A DNA stretch of 64,000 nt from positions 1-64,000 of the forward strand of contig JADFIG010000015.1 in NCBI GenBank assembly GCA_022566735.1. The letters run 5' to 3'. A program made the translations under genes and the position numbers. The notes below the pieces were generated by a model, which was not told the origin of the DNA, did no database searches, and saw nothing but the letters and a program-made list of their open reading frames with translations. Positions 30,569 through 42,149 of this stretch are shown piece by piece. The stretch is from Pseudomonadota bacterium (GTDB lineage: Bacteria > Pseudomonadota > Gammaproteobacteria > Burkholderiales > Burkholderiaceae_C). The stretch's first letter is position 1, and each line of letters starts with the position of its first letter.

Positions 30569-32089
30569 TCAGGCCTCGTCACCGTCGGTCTCGGGCTTGC
30601 TGGCCTTGGCCTGGCGGGCCCCGGCCTTCTTGGCCGCAGGGGCCTTGCGCGCGGCTTTCGATGCGGGCCTGGCCGCTTTCTTGGCAGCGGGGGGCTGGGT
30701 GGCCGTGGGTGTGGCCGTGGTGGGCGCCTTGGTCGACGCCGGGGTGCCCGACTTGGTGCCCGACTTCGCCGGTGCGCGTTTGCGGGCCGCCGGGGCGGCG
30801 GTGTCGGCAGAGGCTTGGGCCTGAGGTGCAGCCACGGCGCCTGCCATGGGCGCGGTCGGTGCCGGTGCTGGTGCTGGGGCGATCATCGGCGCGCGGGCCA
30901 GCTCACGGCCGCTGTCACGTCCACCTTCACGCCCACCTTCGCGCCCACCCTTGGCACGGCCTCGGCCACCGCGGCTGCGGCGGCGCGGGCCTGCCGCGGC
31001 TTCCTCGCCCTTGGTCGCGGCATCGGCATCGGCCTCGCTTGCCAGGGGCAGGGCGGGCATCACCGTCACGGAGGTGAACACCGCGCCGTTGACGTCGCCC
31101 TCGTCCGTGGCGTGCTCGGGGGCGGTGCTGTCCAGGGTGACTTCCGTGAACACCATGCCGTCATGGGCGGGCAGGTCGGCCGGCATCTGCGCCGTCGTGT
31201 CCACCAGTGCGCCCGCGGCCTCGTGGCGCGGTGCGGCGGTGGCGCTGGGCACGCCCGAACCCCGGGCCACCCAGGTGCCGGATTTTTCATCGCGGCCAAA
31301 GTCGAGCAGGCCGCGGCCGAGCGCCTCTTCCAGCAGGTTGCCGAAGGTGCGGAAGCCGTAGTACGACTCGCTGAAGCCCGGGTTGCGGCGCTTGATGGCT
31401 TCTTTCAGCACCGAGGCCCAGATGCGGCCGCCATCGTCGCGGTCGGTGACCAGGGCCTCGTAGGTTTCTGCGGCCATCTCCACGGCCTTGGCGCGGCGCG
31501 CGTCCATCTCTTCGCGGCGGCGCTTTTCTTCCTCGGGGCTGCGGCGGGCTTGCGGGGCGGCATCGCGGCCGGCGGACTGGCTGCCCCCGCGGCGTGCGGC
31601 CTGGCGCTGGCTTTCGCGCACCAGGTCGTCGTAGAAGATGAACTCGTCGCAGTTGGCGATCAGCAGGTCCGAGGTGGACTGCTTCACCCCGACGCCGATG
31701 ACGTGCTTGGCGTTTTCGCGCAGCTTGGAGACCAGCGGCGAGAAGTCCGAGTCACCCGAGATGATGACGAAGGTGTTGACGTGGCTCTTGGTGTAGCAGA
31801 GGTCCAGGGCGTCGACCACCAGGCGGATGTCGGCCGAGTTCTTGCCGGACTGGCGCACGTGGGGGATCTCGATGAGCTCGAAGTTGGCCTCGTGCATGGC
31901 GGCCTTGAAGCCCTTGTAGCGCTCCCAATCGCAATAGGCCTTCTTGACGACGATGCTGCCCTTGAGCAGCAGGCGCTCCAGCACGCGCTTGATGTCGAAT
32001 TTGTCGTAGTTGGCATCGCGCACGCCGAGGGCGACGTTCTCGAAGTCGCAGAACAGCGCCATGCTGATGTGGTCTTGGGGCAGGGGCAT
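30569..32089 (-). CDS. NYN-domain putative RNase with OST-HTH/LOTUS domain and RGG/basic tail
   Basis: 506 residues. Residues 8-155 are a NYN (PIN-like, LabA/DUF88) domain with acidic residues D15, D87, D113 and D115 (SGDSDFSPLV) that would bind metal for RNA cleavage. A charged linker leads to an OST-HTH/LOTUS fold (about 202-275, WASVLKEAIKRRNPGF). After an acidic linker comes an arginine/glycine stretch near 370-395 (GGREGGREGGRDSG) and a histone-H1-like K/A/P-rich tail to the end. The layout suggests an RNA-binding nuclease; the targets are unknown. It is monocistronic. Confidence 0.9.
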   Translation of the reverse strand: MPLPQDHISMALFCDFENVALGVRDANYDKFDIKRVLERLLLKGSIVVKKAYCDWERYKGFKAAMHEANFELIEIPHVRQSGKNSADIRLVVDALDLCYTKSHVNTFVIISGDSDFSPLVSKLRENAKHVIGVGVKQSTSDLLIANCDEFIFYDDLVRESQRQAARRGGSQSAGRDAAPQARRSPEEEKRRREEMDARRAKAVEMAAETYEALVTDRDDGGRIWASVLKEAIKRRNPGFSESYYGFRTFGNLLEEALGRGLLDFGRDEKSGTWVARGSGVPSATAAPRHEAAGALVDTTAQMPADLPAHDGMVFTEVTLDSTAPEHATDEGDVNGAVFTSVTVMPALPLASEADADAATKGEEAAAGPRRRSRGGRGRAKGGREGGREGGRDSGRELARAPMIAPAPAPAPTAPMAGAVAAPQAQASADTAAPAARKRAPAKSGTKSGTPASTKAPTTATPTATQPPAAKKAARPASKAARKAPAAKKAGARQAKASKPETDGDEA

Positions 32090-32208
32090 GGGGGGTCCGA
32101 ATCAGTGAAGGGGGAATCATCCCACGGGAATGGGCGGGCCAAGGCCGCCGCGGGCGATATGCTGCACGCCGGAAGCCGCCCCTGGCAACCCCCCCCCGGA
32201 GCTCCGCC

Positions 32209-32784
32209 TTGACCAAGAACCGACTCGAAGCCTTCAGCGATGGCGTGCTGGCCATCGCCATCACGATCATGGTGCTGGAGCTCAAGGCGCCGCACGGTGC
32301 CGGCCTGGCGGCGCTGGCCGGGTTGGCGCCGGTGTTCCTGAGCTATGTGCTGAGCTTCATCTACGTGGGCATCTACTGGAACAACCACCACCACATGCTG
32401 CACGCCGCGCACCACGTCAGCGGTGCGGCCCTGTGGGCCAACCTGCACCTGCTGTTCTGGCTGTCGCTGTTCCCCTTCACCACGGCCTGGCTGGGCGAGC
32501 ACCCCTTCGAGGCGGTGCCGTGCGCGGTGTACGGGGGCGTGCTGTTCATGGCCGCGGTGGCCTATGGGCTGCTGCAGCGTGCCTTGATCACGGCCGATGG
32601 CCAGGAGGGGCCGCTGGCGCGCGCCGTCGGGCACGACCGCAAGGGGCGCTTGTCGATGGCGCTGTACGCGCTGGGCGTGGGCCTGGCCTTCGTGCACCCG
32701 GGCCTGTCGCTGGCGTGCTATGTCGTGGTGGCCCTGATCTGGCTGGTGCCGGACCGGCGCATCGAGCGTGCGCTGGAGGGCTGA
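32209..32784 (+). CDS. TMEM175/DUF1211-family putative potassium channel
   Basis: 191 residues from a TTG start; GGAG lies 7 bases upstream and the family N-terminus RLEAFSDGVLAIAIT follows at once, so the non-ATG start is well supported. The FSDG motif (F9-G12) lines the pore in this family. About six membrane helices are present, that is one repeat, as usual for bacterial members that work as tetramers. It probably conducts K+ across the inner membrane. It is divergent from the NYN gene across 119 bp. Confidence 0.9.
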   Translation: MTKNRLEAFSDGVLAIAITIMVLELKAPHGAGLAALAGLAPVFLSYVLSFIYVGIYWNNHHHMLHAAHHVSGAALWANLHLLFWLSLFPFTTAWLGEHPFEAVPCAVYGGVLFMAAVAYGLLQRALITADGQEGPLARAVGHDRKGRLSMALYALGVGLAFVHPGLSLACYVVVALIWLVPDRRIERALEG

Positions 32785-32802
32785 GGCCCTGCGGCTGCGG
32801 CC

Positions 32803-33813
32803 TCAGTCCTCGCTGTCGTTGGCGTCCTCGTGGTCGCCGTCGCCGGCCTCTGGCCTGGGGAGCGCGGCCTCTTCCTGGTCGTGGCGGCGCTTGTGCTTCT
32901 TGTTGCGCGCGGCGCGTTCGGCCTGCAGTGTCGCCTCGTGGGCCTGGGCGGCTTGCAGCCAGGCTTCGAACTCGGCCGGGGTTTCCAGCGTGGCGCGGCC
33001 GATGGCGGCGCTGCGGAAGTCGTTGATGACGATCTCGGCGGCCTTTTGCAGGTTGACGCGCCCGCCGCTCATCACCGCACCGCGCTTGCGACCGATCTCC
33101 GTCAGCAAGGCCTCGTCGTGCATGGCCGGGATCTCGGCCTCGGGGGTGTCGAGCTTGTAGCGCGCGACCAGCAGCGGGGCGTACGGGCCCTTGAGGCTCT
33201 GGATCAGCTCCAGCGCGACCTCTTCCTCGTCATAGGCATTGCGGCCCACGGCGCCGCTGCCGGCGAGGTGGTAGCCGCTTTTCTCCACGATGATCTTGGG
33301 CCACAGCATGCCCGGCGTGTCGAAGAGGTAGAAGTCGCTGGCCAGGTTGATGCGCTGCTCGATGCGCGTCACGCCCGCCTCGTCGCCCGTCTTGGCGGCC
33401 TTCTTGCCGACCAGGGTGTTGAGCAGCGTGGACTTGCCCACGTTGGGGATGCCGCAGATGAGCACGCGCAGCGGCTTGGCCATGCCGCCGCGGTGGGGTG
33501 CGAGCTCGCGGCAGGCCTTGACGAGGCGCTGGGCCGGGGCGGTGTCGCTGGCGTCCAGGGCGATGGCGGCGGTGTCGCTTTGCGCGCGGTACCAGGCCAG
33601 CCAGGCCTCGGTGCGGGCGGGGTCGGCCAGGTCCTGCTTGTTGAGCACCTTGAGCTTGAGGCGGTGGCCCGTCATGGCGGCCAGCATGGGGTTGGCGCTG
33701 GAGCCGGGCAGGCGGGCGTCGAGCAGTTCGATGACCACGTCGATGTCCTTGATGCGCTCAAGGATGGCTTTCTTGGTCACGTGCATGTGACCGGGGAACC
33801 ATTGGATCGCCAT
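32803..33813 (-). CDS. ylqF: Ribosome biogenesis GTPase YlqF/RbgA
   Basis: 336 residues. It is a circularly permuted GTPase: NKQD (G4) at 58-61 comes before GIPNVGKST (G1) at 121-129 and DTPG (G3) at 165-168. The N-terminus IQWFPGHM is typical. The family acts late in 50S subunit assembly. The last 50 residues are basic, then acidic (ends EDANDSED). It may be read together with dusC, which lies 68 bp further on in the minus direction. Confidence 0.95.
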   Translation of the reverse strand: MAIQWFPGHMHVTKKAILERIKDIDVVIELLDARLPGSSANPMLAAMTGHRLKLKVLNKQDLADPARTEAWLAWYRAQSDTAAIALDASDTAPAQRLVKACRELAPHRGGMAKPLRVLICGIPNVGKSTLLNTLVGKKAAKTGDEAGVTRIEQRINLASDFYLFDTPGMLWPKIIVEKSGYHLAGSGAVGRNAYDEEEVALELIQSLKGPYAPLLVARYKLDTPEAEIPAMHDEALLTEIGRKRGAVMSGGRVNLQKAAEIVINDFRSAAIGRATLETPAEFEAWLQAAQAHEATLQAERAARNKKHKRRHDQEEAALPRPEAGDGDHEDANDSED

Positions 33814-33881
33814 CGGGAAGTGTTCTCTGGGGCAGGCTGGGGTGGGGGCCGGGCGGCTTGGTGTGCCGGCCGGTGGCCGAC

Positions 33882-34940
33882 TCAGCGTGTCGGCTCGGCC
33901 AGGTCCGCATTGTCGCCGCAGACCGCCGGGGTGGGGGCTTCGGGCATGTCGCTTTCTGCGGGCAGGGGCACGTGCTCGTGCAGCCAGCGCTCGATGTGGC
34001 GCGGGTCATCGAGGGTGCGCACCGCCTGGTAAGCCAGTTCGGCCTGCGGGTGGCGGCGGCGCAGGAAGTTCAGCCATTGCTTGAGGCGGCCGGGGCGGTG
34101 GCGGGGCACCACGCGTGGCGCCACCAGGGCCCAGTAGACGTGCAGCAGTGGCTGCAGGGTGGCCCAGTCTGCGCCGCTGGGCGACCCTGGCGTGGGCAGG
34201 CCCCCGGGCAGCCAGCCCAGCTCGGCGCGCACGGCCAGGGCCAGGCCCGGGTCGGCCACCATGCCGCGGCCCAGCATCAGGGCGTCGCAGCCGCTGTCGG
34301 CGATGCACTGGCGCGCATCGGCCACCGTCCAGACCTCGCCATTGGCGACCACCGGGATGCGCACCGCCTGGCGCACATCGGCGATGCGTTCCCAGTAGGC
34401 CGGAGGGCGGTAGCCGTGCGCCTTGGTGCGGCCGTGCACCACCAGCTCGCTGGCGCCGCCGGCCTCGATGGCCTGGGCGCAGACCTCGGCATCCAGGTCG
34501 TCGTGGAAGCCCAGGCGCATCTTGGCCGTCACCGGCACGTGGGCGGGCACGGCACGTCGCACCGCGGCGACGATGCGCTCCAGCAACTCGGGCTCCTGCA
34601 GCAGGGCCGCGCCGCCGCCATGGCGGTTGACCACGCGCGCCGGGCAGCCGAAGTTCAGGTCCACCCCGGGCGAGCCCATCTCGGCCAGGCGCGCGGCGTT
34701 GTCGGCCAGGCAGGCGGGGTCCGAGCCCAGCAGCTGGCCGCGCACGGGCACGCCGGCCCAGGTGCGACCGCCGTGGTCGAGTTCGGGCATGACGCGGCGG
34801 AAGGCGCGCTCGGGCAGCAGGGTGCCGGTGACGCGGATGAACTCCGACACACAGCGGTCGATGCCACCGGTGCGGGTCAGCACGTCGCGCAAGGGGGCGT
34901 CGAGCAGCCCTTCCATCGGGGCGAGCAGCAGGGTCTTCAA
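33882..34940 (-). CDS. dusC: tRNA-dihydrouridine(16) synthase DusC
   Basis: 352 residues from a TTG at 34940. The family N-terminus (LKTLLLAPMEGLLDAPLRD) begins exactly there, and no ATG or GTG gives a better fit; the frame upstream reads antisense through the HDOD gene. The catalytic cysteine is Cys99 (NFGCPA). FMN-phosphate contacts lie in VVANGEVW and GRGMVADP. It reduces uridine 16 in the tRNA D-loop. The C-terminal 25 residues are acidic and poorly conserved. It is divergent from the HDOD gene across 214 bp. Confidence 0.93.
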   Translation of the reverse strand: MKTLLLAPMEGLLDAPLRDVLTRTGGIDRCVSEFIRVTGTLLPERAFRRVMPELDHGGRTWAGVPVRGQLLGSDPACLADNAARLAEMGSPGVDLNFGCPARVVNRHGGGAALLQEPELLERIVAAVRRAVPAHVPVTAKMRLGFHDDLDAEVCAQAIEAGGASELVVHGRTKAHGYRPPAYWERIADVRQAVRIPVVANGEVWTVADARQCIADSGCDALMLGRGMVADPGLALAVRAELGWLPGGLPTPGSPSGADWATLQPLLHVYWALVAPRVVPRHRPGRLKQWLNFLRRRHPQAELAYQAVRTLDDPRHIERWLHEHVPLPAESDMPEAPTPAVCGDNADLAEPTR

Positions 34941-35154
34941 GGCGTGGGCGTGGGCAAGGGGACGACGCGCGCCAGGCAGGCGCGGTCCGTCAACCGAACT
35001 TGGGCAGATTTCGGCACGTATTTCACGGACAGGCACGGTGGCGGGGTGCGACAGTGTACGCAAGCGCGACGCCGAGGGTTTTCCCGTGAAAACGGGCTCA
35101 AGTCTGCCATCGGTGTGCCGATAAGGTCGAACCCACAAGGAGTGTTTTCCGTCC

Positions 35155-36036
35155 ATGATCACCGCCATCGAGCCCACCCGCGTCGACGACATCCTGCGTG
35201 AATTGGACCAGGCCCGCAAGAGCGGTCCTCTGCAGCAGATCGTCATCCCGCCCTGTCCCGAGTTGCTCAGCCGCCTGCAGCACACCATGGCCCAGGCCGA
35301 GCCCGACCTCAACGAAGTGGCCCGCATCGCCACCAGCGACGTGGCCATGTCCGCCACCCTGATCCGCTCGGCCAACAGCCCGGCCTACGGCGTGGGCCAG
35401 CCGGTGCAGACCCTGGGCCAGGCCATGAACCGGCTGGGTCTGGCGCAGACGGCGGCCGTCATGACGGCCTTCCTGGCCCGTGGCGCCTTGCGCGTCAACT
35501 CGCCCCAGCTCAAACGCTTCTGGGAGCGCGCCTCCAAGCGGGCCCAGGCCATGGCCTTCATGGCCGAGCGCCTGCCCGGCGTGTCTGCCGATGTGGCCTA
35601 CACCTACGGCCTGTTCTGCCACGTCGGCCTGCCGGTGATGGCGCAGAGCCTGCGCGGCTACCTGGGCACCATGGTCGAGGCCAGCGCTCGCATCGACCGT
35701 TCCTACGTGGCCACCGAAAACGCCAACCACCGCACCGACCACGCCGTCGTGGGGGCCCTGGTGGCGCGCCTGTGGCGACTGGCGCCGCAGGTCACCGCGG
35801 CCATCCGCCTGCACCATGACCTCGACGCCCTGGGCGAGCGTGGCGTGGACCCGGACGTCCACACCCTGATCGCCATGGGCCTGCTGGCCGAGCACCTGAT
35901 GCGCCGCCACGAGGGGCTGGACGAGGATGTCGACTGGTCCCGGCACGGCGAATCCGCGATGGCGTGGCTGCACGTCTCCGGCGGGGACCTGGGCACCTGG
36001 TCGGAAGAGCTGCGCGAGTCGCTCGACGCGCTCTGA
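35155..36036 (+). CDS. HDOD-domain protein
   Basis: 293 residues. An HDOD domain spans about residues 25-225 (segments PPCPELLSRL, LIRSANSPAYG and LGQAMNRLGL). The histidine-aspartate pair is degenerate (FCHVG), so it is unlikely to hydrolyse anything and probably acts as a signalling scaffold, as other HDOD proteins do. AAGGAG lies 12 bases upstream of the ATG, slightly far. There is no GGDEF or EAL partner nearby. It may share a message with the DUF808 gene 88 bp downstream. Confidence 0.88.
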   Translation: MITAIEPTRVDDILRELDQARKSGPLQQIVIPPCPELLSRLQHTMAQAEPDLNEVARIATSDVAMSATLIRSANSPAYGVGQPVQTLGQAMNRLGLAQTAAVMTAFLARGALRVNSPQLKRFWERASKRAQAMAFMAERLPGVSADVAYTYGLFCHVGLPVMAQSLRGYLGTMVEASARIDRSYVATENANHRTDHAVVGALVARLWRLAPQVTAAIRLHHDLDALGERGVDPDVHTLIAMGLLAEHLMRRHEGLDEDVDWSRHGESAMAWLHVSGGDLGTWSEELRESLDAL

Positions 36037-36124
36037 GCGCGTGCGCTGAACCGACGGTCCGCCGGGCTGTCACGCGCTCCGATTAAGATCGCCGCTCCTG
36101 ACAACATCCAAGGGAGAGGTGCCC

Positions 36125-37072
36125 ATGGCGGCGTCCAGTCTGCTGGTGCTCATCGACGACATCGCCACCGTGCTGGACGATGTCGCGGCCATGTCCAAGG
36201 TGGCGGCCAAGAAGACCGCCGGCGTGCTCGGCGACGACCTGGCGCTCAATGCCCAGCAGGTTTCCGGCATCCGCGCCGAGCGCGAACTGCCCGTGGTGTG
36301 GGCCGTGGCCAAAGGGTCGGTGCGCAACAAGCTCATCCTGGTGCCGGCGGCCCTGGCCATCAGCGCGCTGGCCCCCTGGGCGGTGACGCCGCTGCTGATG
36401 GCCGGTGGCGCCTACCTGTGCTTCGAGGGCGTGGAAAAACTGGCCCACCCCTTCCTGCACCATGGCGACGAGGATGAGCGCGCCGAAGCGGCCGAGCACC
36501 AGGCCTTGCGTGACGCCCTGGCCGATCCGGCGGTGGACATGGTCGCCTTCGAGCGCGAGAAGGTGCAGGGCGCGGTGCGCACCGACTTCATCCTCTCGGC
36601 CGAGATCGTCACCATCACCCTGGGCACCGTGGCCGATGCGACGCTGACGCAACAGGTGGCGGTGCTGGGCGGCGTGGCGATGGCCATGACCGTGGGCGTC
36701 TACGGCCTGGTGGCCGGCATCGTCAAGATGGACGACGCGGGCCTCTACCTCAGCCAGCGCGGTGGCGTGCTGGTGAAGGCGCTGGGTCGGGGGCTGCTGG
36801 CCGCAGCACCCATGCTCATGCACGTGCTGTCGGTGGCCGGCACCGCCGCGATGTTCCTGGTCGGTGGCGGCATCCTGCTGCACGGCCTGCCCGGCGCGCA
36901 CGAGCTGGTCCACGCCGCCGCTCACCAGGTCGAGACGGCCTGGCCGGCGGGCAGCTGGCTGGCCCCCGTGGTGCCCTTGCTGCTGGACGCGGTGACCGGC
37001 GTGCTCGGGGGTGCGATCGCGCTGGGCGCGGTCAGCCTGGTGCAGCGCCTGCGAGCTTGCTTGCGCCGGTGA
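36125..37072 (+). CDS. DUF808 (YedI-like) inner-membrane protein
   Basis: 315 residues from the ATG at 36125, which has GGGAGAGG 7-8 bases upstream; an in-frame GTG at 36119 would place that site inside the gene. The N-terminus SSLLVLIDDIATVLDDVA and the segment KKTAGVLGDDLALNAQQVSG are characteristic of DUF808. Five to six membrane helices follow in the second half. Function unknown in all relatives. It converges on the hybrid kinase gene with a 27-bp gap. Confidence 0.92.
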   Translation: MAASSLLVLIDDIATVLDDVAAMSKVAAKKTAGVLGDDLALNAQQVSGIRAERELPVVWAVAKGSVRNKLILVPAALAISALAPWAVTPLLMAGGAYLCFEGVEKLAHPFLHHGDEDERAEAAEHQALRDALADPAVDMVAFEREKVQGAVRTDFILSAEIVTITLGTVADATLTQQVAVLGGVAMAMTVGVYGLVAGIVKMDDAGLYLSQRGGVLVKALGRGLLAAAPMLMHVLSVAGTAAMFLVGGGILLHGLPGAHELVHAAAHQVETAWPAGSWLAPVVPLLLDAVTGVLGGAIALGAVSLVQRLRACLRR

Positions 37073-37099
37073 GCCCGGTGGCGGGGGCGCCGTGAACGC

Positions 37100-38986
<1,887 letters not shown>

Positions 38987-39234
38987 ATCACCTCTGCGCG
39001 TTGCGGGCTCGGTGCACAGCGCCTGCCGCAGGCAAATCGGCGCCTGCGTGGCTCAGGCGATGGGTTCGTGGCATGAACACACCCAGGCACGCAGGCTCCG
39101 GACCGCCCTGTCCTGTCCGGCAGGCGTGTCACGCAGGATTATCGGCGACGAGGCTTGCCGTGAAAATCGATACTGAGGTGGCAGAGTCCCGTAAATCGAG
39201 GGATGGTGACGGGCTGCGTGTCTCATGGTCCGAC

Positions 39235-39984
39235 TCAGGCCGTGGATTCATCCAGGCAATTCGACGCCCGTTCCGACAAGGGCACGTTGAACCTGTCGAT
39301 CACGAAATCCTCGTCGATGTCGATGTCGGGGTGGTGGGTTTCCGCCATGAATTGGTAGATCGGGCATTGCGCCACGCGCAGCCGGTGATCGACCTGGGGA
39401 ATGTCCATGAAAAAGAGGGTGACCGGGACGCCGGGTTGCGCCGAGGTGATGACCTTTTCGCCGTCGTACATGTCCTCGAATTGCCAGGACTTGTACATCC
39501 GGTCCAGCGGGGCGCGGGCGATCAGCAGCACGTAATCCATGCCGCAGCGGAAGGACACCGCCGCCGTGACCTTGATCAGCGCAGGCACCACCATGCGGCC
39601 CGCGGGACCGTTTTGCGTCACCATGCGACCGGCTTCCATCAGCGAGCGCTTCTGGAATCGCTGGGGCAGGTCGAATTCCTTTTCGAAACGCAGCGGGTCG
39701 TTGAGGTTCGTGCTCAGGCGCAGCGAGCCGAGGATGCTGCCATCCTCGTGGGATTCGGCCATCACGAGCACGACATCGTCGCGCAGGTCATCGGCCTCGG
39801 GGCGATGCAGGCCCAGGCGATGGACCAGGTCCGGCTGGTGGCGCGAATAGGCCTCGCCGCGGTGCTGGCATACCCGCTCGATGTCCTCACGGGTTTTGGC
39901 CACCCGCATCCGGAAAGGCAATGCCTGGGTTTCCAGGGCGGGTCTGGTATAGGGACTGCCAAGTCGCACTGTCGGTCTGGACAT
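39235..39984 (-). CDS. FeeM-like N-acyl amino acid synthase/GNAT-fold acyltransferase
   Basis: 249 residues from the ATG at 39984 (AAGG 8 bases upstream). The pattern resembles FeeM and the LuxI fold: an N-terminal region around RVAKTREDIERVCQHRGEAY, a GNAT-like strand GSILGSLRLS, the LMEAGRMVTQ segment at the position of the conserved E/R of LuxI, and LIKVTAAVSFRCGMDYVLL. Such enzymes join an acyl-ACP fatty acid to an amino acid. Product and substrate cannot be read from sequence. A terminator separates it from parA upstream. The hybrid kinase follows downstream on the same strand. Confidence 0.75.
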   Translation of the reverse strand: MSRPTVRLGSPYTRPALETQALPFRMRVAKTREDIERVCQHRGEAYSRHQPDLVHRLGLHRPEADDLRDDVVLVMAESHEDGSILGSLRLSTNLNDPLRFEKEFDLPQRFQKRSLMEAGRMVTQNGPAGRMVVPALIKVTAAVSFRCGMDYVLLIARAPLDRMYKSWQFEDMYDGEKVITSAQPGVPVTLFFMDIPQVDHRLRVAQCPIYQFMAETHHPDIDIDEDFVIDRFNVPLSERASNCLDESTA

Positions 39985-40089
39985 GAACAACACCTTCGCT
40001 GAACCGTGAGGGAAAACCATCGTCCACCGGCACCAGCCGGGGCGGTTACCTGCCTCACACATTCTTACAGCATGCCCGCCGTTCATGAC

Positions 40090-40114
40090 AAAAAACCGCA
40101 AATCGTGCGGTTTT
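40090..40114 (-). terminator. Intrinsic terminator after parA
   Basis: On the minus strand AACCGCA, a 5-base loop and TGCGGTT form a 7-bp stem that is followed by a run of six T. On the plus strand the same stem is followed by a shorter T tract, so it may act weakly both ways. It lies 53 bp beyond the parA stop and closes the minCDE-parA run before the FeeM-like gene. Confidence 0.8.
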
Positions 40115-40167
40115 CCCGGATCAGGCTGTTGTAAAGAGGTGAAAGGTGTTGTGGCGTCGTGCGGGTG

Positions 40168-40938
40168 TCATTCCGCGCCCAGCCGCTCATGCAGCGCCAC
40201 CAGCTCCTGGGAGAGTTTGTGGCGGGCGTCGAGGTGGATCATCGGGCGCGCCAGCTGGTGGGATTCCTTGATCTTCACGGACGCGCTCAGGTAGGGCTGC
40301 AGCACCGGCAAACCCTCGTCGATCAATTCCTGCACGAGTTTCTGCGGCAGGGAGGCCCGCGGCTGGAACTGGTTGACGATGATGCCGGCCACGTTCAGGT
40401 CTTCGTTGTGGTCGGCGCGGATTTCCTGCACGTTCTCCAGCAGGGTGTAGAGGGCGCGGCGCGAGAAATCATCGCAATCGAAGGGAATCAGGCAACCCTG
40501 GGCGGCAATCAGCGCCGAGCGCGTGTAGAAATTCAGCGCCGGGGGCGTGTCCACGTAAATGCGGTCGTAGGTTTGCCCCAGTTCTTCCAGGGCATCGCGC
40601 AGTTTGTAGATTTTGTAGCGCGATTCCAGCTTGGGGTGCAATTCGTCCAGGCTGGGGTGCGAGGGCATGAGGTGCAGGTTTTCCCAGGGCGTGGGCACGA
40701 CGTGGTCGGCCGCATCCTGGGGTTTGGCGCTGAAGCGCAGGGTCTGCTCGAAAAAAGCCGCCGCGTGGCGCGCCTCATCGGCCGGCGCGTCGCCCAGCAG
40801 GTACTGGGTCGAATTGCCCTGCGGGTCGAGGTCGACCACCAGGGTTTGGAGGCCCTGCGCGGCGCTGATGGCCGCCAGGTTGCAGGTGATGGTGGATTTG
40901 CCGACCCCACCCTTTTGATTGAAGACGACGTATCGCAT
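40168..40938 (-). CDS. ParA-family ATPase, orphan, downstream of minCDE
   Basis: 256 residues. Deviant Walker A KGGVGKST at 9-16, a DLDPQGNSTQY switch and DTPPALNF mark the ParA/Soj family. There is no ParB gene or parS-like array nearby, so it is an orphan ParA. Orphans of this kind position cargo such as chemoreceptors, carboxysomes or flagella. It lies 90 bp after minE on the same strand and ends at a terminator, so it may be co-expressed with the division-site proteins. Cargo unknown. Confidence 0.92.
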   Translation of the reverse strand: MRYVVFNQKGGVGKSTITCNLAAISAAQGLQTLVVDLDPQGNSTQYLLGDAPADEARHAAAFFEQTLRFSAKPQDAADHVVPTPWENLHLMPSHPSLDELHPKLESRYKIYKLRDALEELGQTYDRIYVDTPPALNFYTRSALIAAQGCLIPFDCDDFSRRALYTLLENVQEIRADHNEDLNVAGIIVNQFQPRASLPQKLVQELIDEGLPVLQPYLSASVKIKESHQLARPMIHLDARHKLSQELVALHERLGAE

Positions 40939-41028
40939 GGCTGCGCAGGCTCCCGTGTGGCGTGAAGGTGCTCGAAAGCGCCATTGTGCACCGCAACACG
41001 GCGGCGGCTTGCGCAGGCCGGGGGTGGT

Positions 41029-41289
41029 TCAGCGACCCGGCTCGGGCAGCTCGATCTTGACTTCCAGCACCTCCAGGTCGCCCTGGCGTTCCATCGCCAC
41101 CTTGATGTCGTCCGGGTTGATGGCAACGTACTTGGAGATCACCGCCACCAGTTCCTTCTGCAGGTCGGGCAGGTAACTGGGGCTGTGGCTGCGGCCGTTG
41201 CGCTCGTGGGCCAGGATGAGCTGCAGGCGCTCCTTGGCCACCGTCGCGGTCTGCTTCTTTTCACCGAGGAAGAAGGAAAGGAATCCCAT
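41029..41289 (-). CDS. minE: Cell division topological specificity factor MinE
   Basis: 86 residues from the ATG at 41289 ([12 protein letters not shown]); an in-frame GTG at 41298 would overlap the minD stop. The N-terminal amphipathic helix for membrane and MinD contact, the [14 protein letters not shown] segment and the C-terminal topology domain are all present. It stimulates MinD ATPase and drives pole-to-pole oscillation. It begins 5 bp after minD. Confidence 0.97.
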   Translation of the reverse strand: MGFLSFFLGEKKQTATVAKERLQLILAHERNGRSHSPSYLPDLQKELVAVISKYVAINPDDIKVAMERQGDLEVLEVKIELPEPGR

Positions 41290-41294
41290 GGCGT

Positions 41295-42110
41295 TCACTT
41301 GCCTCCGAACAGGCGCTTGAAGAAACCGGGCTTTTCGGCGTCGATGAAGCGCATGGGCTTGTCTTCACCCAGGAAGCGGGCGATGACGTCCTTGTAGGCC
41401 TCGGCGACATCGGTGCCGGTCATGTGCACGGCCGGGATGCCCTGGTTGGAGGCGTTGAGCACCGTCTCCGACTCCGGGATCACGCCGATGAGTTTGACGC
41501 GCAGGATCTCGTGGATGTCTTCCAGCGACAGCATCTGGCCGCCTTCGACGCGGTTGGGGTTGTAGCGGGTGATGAGCAGGTGCTCCTTGACCGGGTCGGC
41601 CCCCTTGAGTGCGCGCAGGGTCTTGCTCTGCAGCATGCCCACGATGCGGTCGGAGTCGCGCACCGAGGACACCTCCGGGTTGGTCACCACGATGGCTTCG
41701 TCGGCGAAGTGCATCGCCAGCAGGGCACCGGTTTCGATGCCGGCCGGCGAGTCGCACACGATGTAATCGAAGTCCATGTCGGCCAGCTCCTTGAGCACGC
41801 GGCCGACGCCTTCCTGCGTCAGGGCGTCCTTGTCGCGGGTCTGCGAGGCGGCCAGCACGTACAGGTTGTCGCACTGCTTGTCCTTGATCAGCGCCTGGGT
41901 GAGCTTGGCTTCCCCGTGGATGACGTTGATGAGGTCGTAGACCACGCGGCGCTCGCAGCCCATGATCAGGTCGAGGTTGCGCAGGCCGACGTCGAAGTCG
42001 ATGACGGCGGTCTTGTGGCCGCGCAGGGCCAGGCCCGAGGCGAAGGAGGCGCTGGTGGTCGTCTTGCCGACGCCGCCTTTGCCGGAGGTCACGACGATGA
42101 TCTTGGCCAT
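41295..42110 (-). CDS. minD: Septum site-determining ATPase MinD
   Basis: 271 residues. Deviant Walker A KGGVGKTT at 11-18 and a C-terminal amphipathic membrane anchor ([11 protein letters not shown]). It binds the inner membrane as an ATP dimer and recruits MinC and MinE to keep the division septum at mid-cell. It lies 39 bp after minC and 5 bp before minE. Confidence 0.98.
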   Translation of the reverse strand: MAKIIVVTSGKGGVGKTTTSASFASGLALRGHKTAVIDFDVGLRNLDLIMGCERRVVYDLINVIHGEAKLTQALIKDKQCDNLYVLAASQTRDKDALTQEGVGRVLKELADMDFDYIVCDSPAGIETGALLAMHFADEAIVVTNPEVSSVRDSDRIVGMLQSKTLRALKGADPVKEHLLITRYNPNRVEGGQMLSLEDIHEILRVKLIGVIPESETVLNASNQGIPAVHMTGTDVAEAYKDVIARFLGEDKPMRFIDAEKPGFFKRLFGGK

Positions 42111-42149
42111 GGGAGGGCGGTCCTTTCAGTGGATCTGTTCAGAATGGGT

